Source: Verrucomicrobiales bacterium (GTDB lineage: Bacteria > Verrucomicrobiota > Verrucomicrobiia > Limisphaerales > UBA11320). From it: a DNA stretch of 46,370 bases. A model generated the notes under the pieces. The model saw only the letters and a program-made list of their open reading frames with translations, had not been told where the DNA came from and did no database searches. This document shows, one piece after another, positions 43,142 to 46,370 of this stretch. How positions within the stretch are numbered: the stretch's first letter is position 1; the number at the start of each line of letters is the position of its first letter. Made by a program: the position numbers and the translations under genes. The stretch covers positions 1-46,370 of the forward strand of contig JAEUHE010000226.1 of NCBI GenBank assembly GCA_016793885.1, read 5' to 3'.

Positions 43142-43908
43142 GTGAGAGAGGGGTTGAGATTTGCTCCGATAATTCTTAGGAAGGCTTGTTCCAAGCTGGT
43201 TTCATTGGACGCGATGAGGCTTTGTACATTTCCAGCGGCCTTGAGTTGGCCTTTGGAGAGGATGGCGACCCGGTCGCAGACCGTTTCGACCTCGCCGAGT
43301 TCGTGGGACGAAAAAAACACCGTCTTGCCTTCGCTCTTCAAGCGTTGGATGAGCTGACGGACCTCCATGCGGCCGATGGGGTCCAAGCCACTCGTCGGCT
43401 CATCGAGGATCAACAGATCGGGGTTGTTGATCAGGGCCTGCGCAATCCCGACGCGTTGCTGCATCCCTTTGGAATAGGTTCGGATGGGGCGCTTCCGCGC
43501 TTGATCCAACTCAACGAGCTTTAGGACCTGGTCTATGCGATTATCCCGTTCGGAACGGCTCAGCTTAAAGATGCGACTGTAGAAACGCAGCAGTTCCTCC
43601 GCGGTTAAAAACTTGTAGTAGTAAGTCAGTTCGGGGAGATATCCGATACGCTGGCGGGCGATCGGCGTGCGGACATCCTGGCCGAAGAGATAGGCCGATC
43701 CGCTGGTGGCGTTGGTGAAACCGAGCAGCACATTCATCGTGGTCGTCTTGCCAGCTCCGTTAGGCCCGAGGAATCCAAAAACCTCGCCGGCGTACACCGC
43801 CAGGTCCAACCCTTCCAGCGCGACTTTTTTCCCTTCTTTGAGTTCGCGTGAAGTGAACTCCACGCGGAGTTTCTCCGTTCTAAGAATGGGTTCAGTATTC
43901 TGGGTCAT
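43108..43908 (-). CDS. ABC exporter ATPase
   Basis: This 266-residue ABC-2 type ATPase is complete: Walker A FLGPNGAGKTTT (about residues 47-58), signature YSKGMQQR near 147, Walker B LLILDEPTSGLDP near 163, and switch His in FFSSHELGEVE. It resembles the core of the ATPase at 17089-18339 but has only a short C-terminal tail of about 30 residues. It overlaps the permease gene by 34 nt. The upstream spacer of 265 nt to the third small His-rich gene has no evident gene or palindromic operator. Confidence 0.93.
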   Translation of the reverse strand: MTQNTEPILRTEKLRVEFTSRELKEGKKVALEGLDLAVYAGEVFGFLGPNGAGKTTTMNVLLGFTNATSGSAYLFGQDVRTPIARQRIGYLPELTYYYKFLTAEELLRFYSRIFKLSRSERDNRIDQVLKLVELDQARKRPIRTYSKGMQQRVGIAQALINNPDLLILDEPTSGLDPIGRMEVRQLIQRLKSEGKTVFFSSHELGEVETVCDRVAILSKGQLKAAGNVQSLIASNETSLEQAFLRIIGANLNPSLTCTPSSQLLAS

Positions 43909-44173
43909 AGGTCTTTCTCTCTACATCTTTCGAACTGTGTCTTATCAACTTTCTGTCGTGGGGGTCCTGATTTGTCGTGGTTGCCGGCTGGGCGCCTGTG
44001 CGAGTCGGCCTGACTAGAGATCGGTCCGGATCAGCAATACTTGACTGGGCAATCGTGCGGGATGTCCTGACCGGTGTTGCCTGAGTCGGGCTGGACGCCC
44101 CTGGTTCCCACTCGGCGAATGGTGCTGAGCCGCCGACAGTTCCGCTGTTTATTGAGTCAGCGCGACGGTTCCG

Positions 44174-44512
44174 TCAGGTTGAGGAGGGAGGGCCACGTTC
44201 GGACGGCAAGGGGTGAATCCGACCGCAGGAAATGGCTGAGAAGCCATTCGGCGTGAAATCAACACGGTTTCTTTCGGGACGAACGACCTCGACGGCTGCC
44301 GTGTCCGCCATTTCTATTTTGCCCAGCTGCAGCGTGAGCACCAGACAGTGGTGGTCTGAGTCGGCGGCCTCGTCACCGTGGAGCCAATGGTGAAGCTGTG
44401 GGCTTGCCGCACACGACAACGCGAGCACAAGAATCAAGGCGAGAGCTGCTCCGAAGCAGCTCCTCCACGTCGCCTTTCGCTCATTCCGACTGTCGTCGAT
44501 TGAGGCACTCAT
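44174..44512 (-). CDS. Small His-containing membrane protein, paralog 3
   Basis: This 112-residue protein has one hydrophobic helix (about residues 19-36, CFGAALALILVLALSCAA) followed by PQLHHWLHGDE, then DSDHHCLVLTLQLGKIEM, and it ends ISCGRIHPLPSERGPPSS. The arrangement of helix, His cluster, D-x-x-x-C-hydrophobic segment and closing GPP matches the small proteins at 27010-27366 and 29033-29518. It precedes an ABC ATPase-permease-TPR set on the same strand, so each of the three paralogs lies upstream of a metal- or ABC-related unit. The operator palindrome of the other two is absent upstream; instead a 7-bp hairpin lies at 44533-44550. Confidence 0.72.
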   Translation of the reverse strand: MSASIDDSRNERKATWRSCFGAALALILVLALSCAASPQLHHWLHGDEAADSDHHCLVLTLQLGKIEMADTAAVEVVRPERNRVDFTPNGFSAISCGRIHPLPSERGPPSST

Positions 44513-44532
44513 ATCCTAAGAGGGGACACTTT

Positions 44533-44550
44533 CTGCTGCTTCCGCAGCAG
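44533..44550. other. Hairpin upstream of small His-containing gene
   Basis: A 7-bp stem, CTGCTGC (44533-44539) and GCAGCAG (44544-44550), has a TTCC loop. It lies 20-40 nt before the start of the minus-strand gene at 44512. It could be a regulatory leader or a chance palindrome. It is not related to the two Fur-type palindromes. Confidence 0.35.
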
Positions 44551-44627
44551 GCGGAGTTCTCTTCAGTCAGCTAAGCAAATTCGGAGCCAGGCTGAAGGGG
44601 GGTAAACCTAAACCAGGAAATGGACTG

Positions 44628-44656
44628 ACCACGGATTTCGCGGACAACGCGGATCC
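44628..44656. repeat. Short CGGAT-type dispersed repeat block
   Basis: The block GACCACGGATTTCGCGGA and following bases matches an internal part of the ~210-bp repeats (7590-7609, and 2513-2540 more loosely). It seems to be a fragment or the mobile core of that repeat family. Nothing else in 44560-44700 looks like a gene. Confidence 0.6.
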
Positions 44657-44717
44657 GCAAAGACTTGGAAGGAAGACCCTCATTACCCTGAGGGGGAGTG
44701 TCTGTATCCGCGGCCGA

Positions 44718-44799
44718 GAACCCGCAGGGCTCAAAGAGATCAGCCGGGGCCTGTAGCGCAGTGGCACCCCCGGCTTATTTCTATGAACCCTGCGGGTTC
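44718..44799. repeat. 82-bp palindromic element
   Basis: The element is closed by a 12-bp perfect inverted repeat (GAACCCGCAGGG at 44718-44729 and its complement at 44788-44799) and has an inner 8-bp stem (44742-44749 with 44768-44775). The rest of the arms is partly complementary. I recall similar elements from intergenic regions of Planctomycetes and Verrucomicrobia, but cannot confirm this here. The remaining bases of 44513-44875 hold no gene. Confidence 0.75.
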
Positions 44800-44875
44800 G
44801 GGCCCCTAATTCCCAGTTGAGAAAATGTGGTATTGCCCAACTTGTGGCCCCCGTTTTCGGAGGTAAAGGTGAAGG

Positions 44876-46045
44876 CTACACCCCGGTATTGGCGCGGCGA
44901 AGCAGCACGATTCCGAGGCCTTGAAACAGGAAGTTGGGGATCCAGACGATGAGGTGGGGATAGAGATCGGGCCGGGTCTCGAGGGTTTGGGCCAGGATGA
45001 AGAAGCTGTAGTAGGCGAGCACGATAAGCAGCGATAGGGCGAATCCCACGCTGGTTTCCCGTCGGTGCGCCCGAATGCCCAGGGGGATCCCGACGAGAGC
45101 GAATCCGACGCAGGCGAAGGAGAAGGAAGCCTGTTTATGAATCTGAAGCTTGATGGGTTCCGTAAGGGCGTTGGTCGCGGTGGAGGAGGCCTTGAGTTGT
45201 TGCTGCAGTTCCTGGGAGGTAAGCTTTCCGACGCCCGGTACGGTCTGGAGGCGGTTTTCTAGGTCTCGAAGTTCCTGCCACAGCTGGCGGGAACTCATGT
45301 TGCTGATTCGGGGCTTATCGGAGAAGCCGGAGGGGATGTTGATAGTGGGTACCTGAAGTTCAGCAAACGAGTGCCAGGCAGGCTCAGGTCCACTATCCGA
45401 GATCAGCTCCCAACCGTTGAACAGCGTCAGGCTGACAGTGCGGTTGGTGCGATCGATTTCGATGTTGCCCTGGCTTGCACGCAGGTAGTTCTTCTTTTTG
45501 CCCTCGGCATCCAGTTGATAGAACAGCACATCTTCGAGCTTCAGGCCGTCGACCTTGCCCGCGTAGAGGATACATCCAGGGAAATCCCGAATGAAGGTAC
45601 GTTCGGACAACCACGACGTGGCCTGGTCGGTGCCGATCTTCAGGAGCAGGCTCTTGTACGCATTGCGGCACTGCGGGGCGAATTCCATGTTGATCGCGGC
45701 GCAGACCCCGGCGCAAACGACGCTCAGACCCAGTATAGGAAAGATGAGGGACACCAGGCTTACCCCGCAGGCCCGCGCGGCGGTGAGTTCCTGATCGGCG
45801 CTAAACCTTCCAAAGACCAAGAGCATGGCGGTGAGCAAGCCCATGGGTAGCGCGAACACCAGCACGAAGGGCAACAGCAGCGCTATGGCGTGCAGCAGCG
45901 TGAACATGCTGACCTGGCCGTTGACCAGCAACGCGAGCATCTCCTTCAGGGATTCTCCCAAGAGAAGAATGAACGTAAAGATCAGCACCGTCATGGCCAG
46001 GGTCGCCAGAACCTGGCGCAGCAGGTACCAGTGCAGAGTCTTCAT
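44876..46045 (-). CDS. LptF/LptG family lipopolysaccharide export permease
   Basis: This 389-residue protein is a YjgP/YjgQ-family permease of the LPS export ABC system, which moves lipopolysaccharide from the inner membrane to the LptA bridge. Six membrane helices are visible (about residues 12-30, 50-75, 98-120, then 305-325, 335-353 and 362-382) around a periplasmic beta-jellyroll of about 180 residues. Typical motifs are YLLRQVLATLAMTV at the start, FALPMGLLTAMLLVFGRFSADQE with ELTAARACGVS near residue 85, and FALVGIPLGIRAHRRE near residue 320. It could be LptF or LptG. No partner gene is in the window. It points to a Gram-negative outer membrane. Confidence 0.93.
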   Translation of the reverse strand: MKTLHWYLLRQVLATLAMTVLIFTFILLLGESLKEMLALLVNGQVSMFTLLHAIALLLPFVLVFALPMGLLTAMLLVFGRFSADQELTAARACGVSLVSLIFPILGLSVVCAGVCAAINMEFAPQCRNAYKSLLLKIGTDQATSWLSERTFIRDFPGCILYAGKVDGLKLEDVLFYQLDAEGKKKNYLRASQGNIEIDRTNRTVSLTLFNGWELISDSGPEPAWHSFAELQVPTINIPSGFSDKPRISNMSSRQLWQELRDLENRLQTVPGVGKLTSQELQQQLKASSTATNALTEPIKLQIHKQASFSFACVGFALVGIPLGIRAHRRETSVGFALSLLIVLAYYSFFILAQTLETRPDLYPHLIVWIPNFLFQGLGIVLLRRANTGV

Positions 46046-46121
46046 GGATGTTCGATCAAATTCACCCCTGCAGTCTCAGAATCGGATGCGACCGAGGCAA
46101 GCTCGATGTTGGGAGGTTAGC

Positions 46122-46180
46122 GAGTGGAGAGTGGAGAGTGGAGAGTGGAGAGTGGGGAGTGGGGAGTGGGGAGTGGGGAG
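46122..46180. repeat. Two-phase 7-bp minisatellite
   Basis: Four units of GAGTGGA (46122-46149) run without a break into four units of GAGTGGG (46150-46177). Such an array is prone to slippage. It lies upstream of the LptF/G gene and next to a GTAATC array. The spacer 46046-46291 holds no gene. Confidence 0.92.
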
Positions 46181-46211
46181 CGGGTGAGCGTTTGCCTGTC
46201 CCCGTCCTCTC

Positions 46212-46229
46212 GTAATCGTAATCGTAATC
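46212..46229. repeat. GTAATC hexamer array, 3 copies
   Basis: Three perfect GTAATC units form the fourth array of this kind in the window. It ends about 60 bases before the transposase start, and the insertion sequence may begin just after it. Confidence 0.9.
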
Positions 46230-46291
46230 CACTAGCATCCCACAGGAAAAGAAAGGCTGGCATTATTTTGTAGCTCTGCCACACGGCAGAG

Positions 46292-46370
46292 ATGAAAACA
46301 CAAAACAAGCCAGCCAAGGCGAACTTCGCCATCTTTCGCCAAATTTGCCAGCTCATTCCTGGAGTTTTTC
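46292..46370 (+). CDS. IS4-type transposase, N-terminal fragment cut by window end
   Basis: The frame from the ATG at 46292 runs open to the window edge and encodes 26 residues that include KANFAIFRQICQLIPG. This resembles the start of IS4-family transposases with a DUF4372 N-terminal domain, which commonly open with a short basic stretch and an F-x-x-x-R-Q-I-x-x-L-I-P segment. The gene would continue outside the window. The left inverted repeat of the insertion sequence should lie in 46230-46285 but cannot be fixed without the other end. The match is short, so confidence is moderate. Confidence 0.65.
   Translation, partial: MKTQNKPAKANFAIFRQICQLIPGVF

Noticed and set aside
46117..46356. 79-codon minus-strand frame near the right edge
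   Set aside because: It translates the minisatellite and hexamer array and runs antisense to the transposase start.

Overview
The window looks like a chromosomal piece of an uncultured Verrucomicrobiota bacterium, probably from the Pedosphaeraceae/Limisphaerales part of the phylum. The signs are a DUF1501 plus PSCyt/DUF1549/DUF1553 gene pair, twin-arginine xylose-isomerase-like barrels, many secreted proteins sharing one C-terminal beta module, HAF and FG-GAP repeats, high GC, scarce Shine-Dalgarno sites, and intergenic spacers full of dispersed palindromes and GTAATC hexamer arrays. This placement is inference; there is no marker gene in the window.

Left part (1-13.4 kb): a strongly nested hairpin at the very edge, two exported TIM-barrel sugar isomerase/epimerase-like proteins, the DUF1501/PSCyt pair flanked by two copies of a ~210-bp repeat, an aldo-keto reductase, a membrane-anchored helical protein, and a lutABC lactate-oxidation operon preceded by a tandem palindromic repeat.

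Centre (13.4-27.4 kb, minus strand): a tightly packed run of eleven genes with 4-base overlaps or gaps up to 29 nt. In transcription order these are a COG0523 (CobW/ZNG1-type) GTPase, an ABC-2 permease, three SPFH proteins (a polytopic one, then HflC-like and HflK-like), a P1B metal ATPase, an ABC ATPase, an ABC-2 permease, a helical repeat protein, a Fur/Zur-family repressor and a small secreted protein. A twelfth gene, for a small His-rich membrane protein, lies upstream beyond a strong hairpin. Its promoter carries a 17-bp palindrome of type TTGCnAACGATTTGCAA lying on the -10/start region.

Right-centre (27.5-41.2 kb, plus strand): a secreted thrombospondin-type-3 protein, then a second small His-rich protein driven by a promoter with nearly the same palindrome (15 of 17 bases). 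A second COG0523 GTPase follows, then a run of exported proteins: one resembling the cyanobacterial Zur-repressed all3515 family, one with a choice-of-anchor-M domain, two short secreted proteins, and a 2189-residue giant with three such domains between HAF and FG-GAP repeats.

Right end (41.3-46.4 kb, mostly minus strand): a third small His-rich protein followed by a second ABC ATPase-permease-helical repeat set whose last protein carries a His/Asp tract, an LptF/LptG permease, and the start of an IS4-type transposase cut by the window edge.

My main interpretation is that about 27 kb (13.4-41.2 kb) is a zinc-starvation island built from two back-to-back transcription units with matching Fur-family operators, and that the regulator is encoded near the end of one of them. 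The combination of metallochaperone GTPases, an SPFH trio, a metal ATPase, paralogous ABC modules and large secreted choice-of-anchor-M/HAF proteins is the candidate undescribed system. Metal identity and regulation are inferred, not shown.
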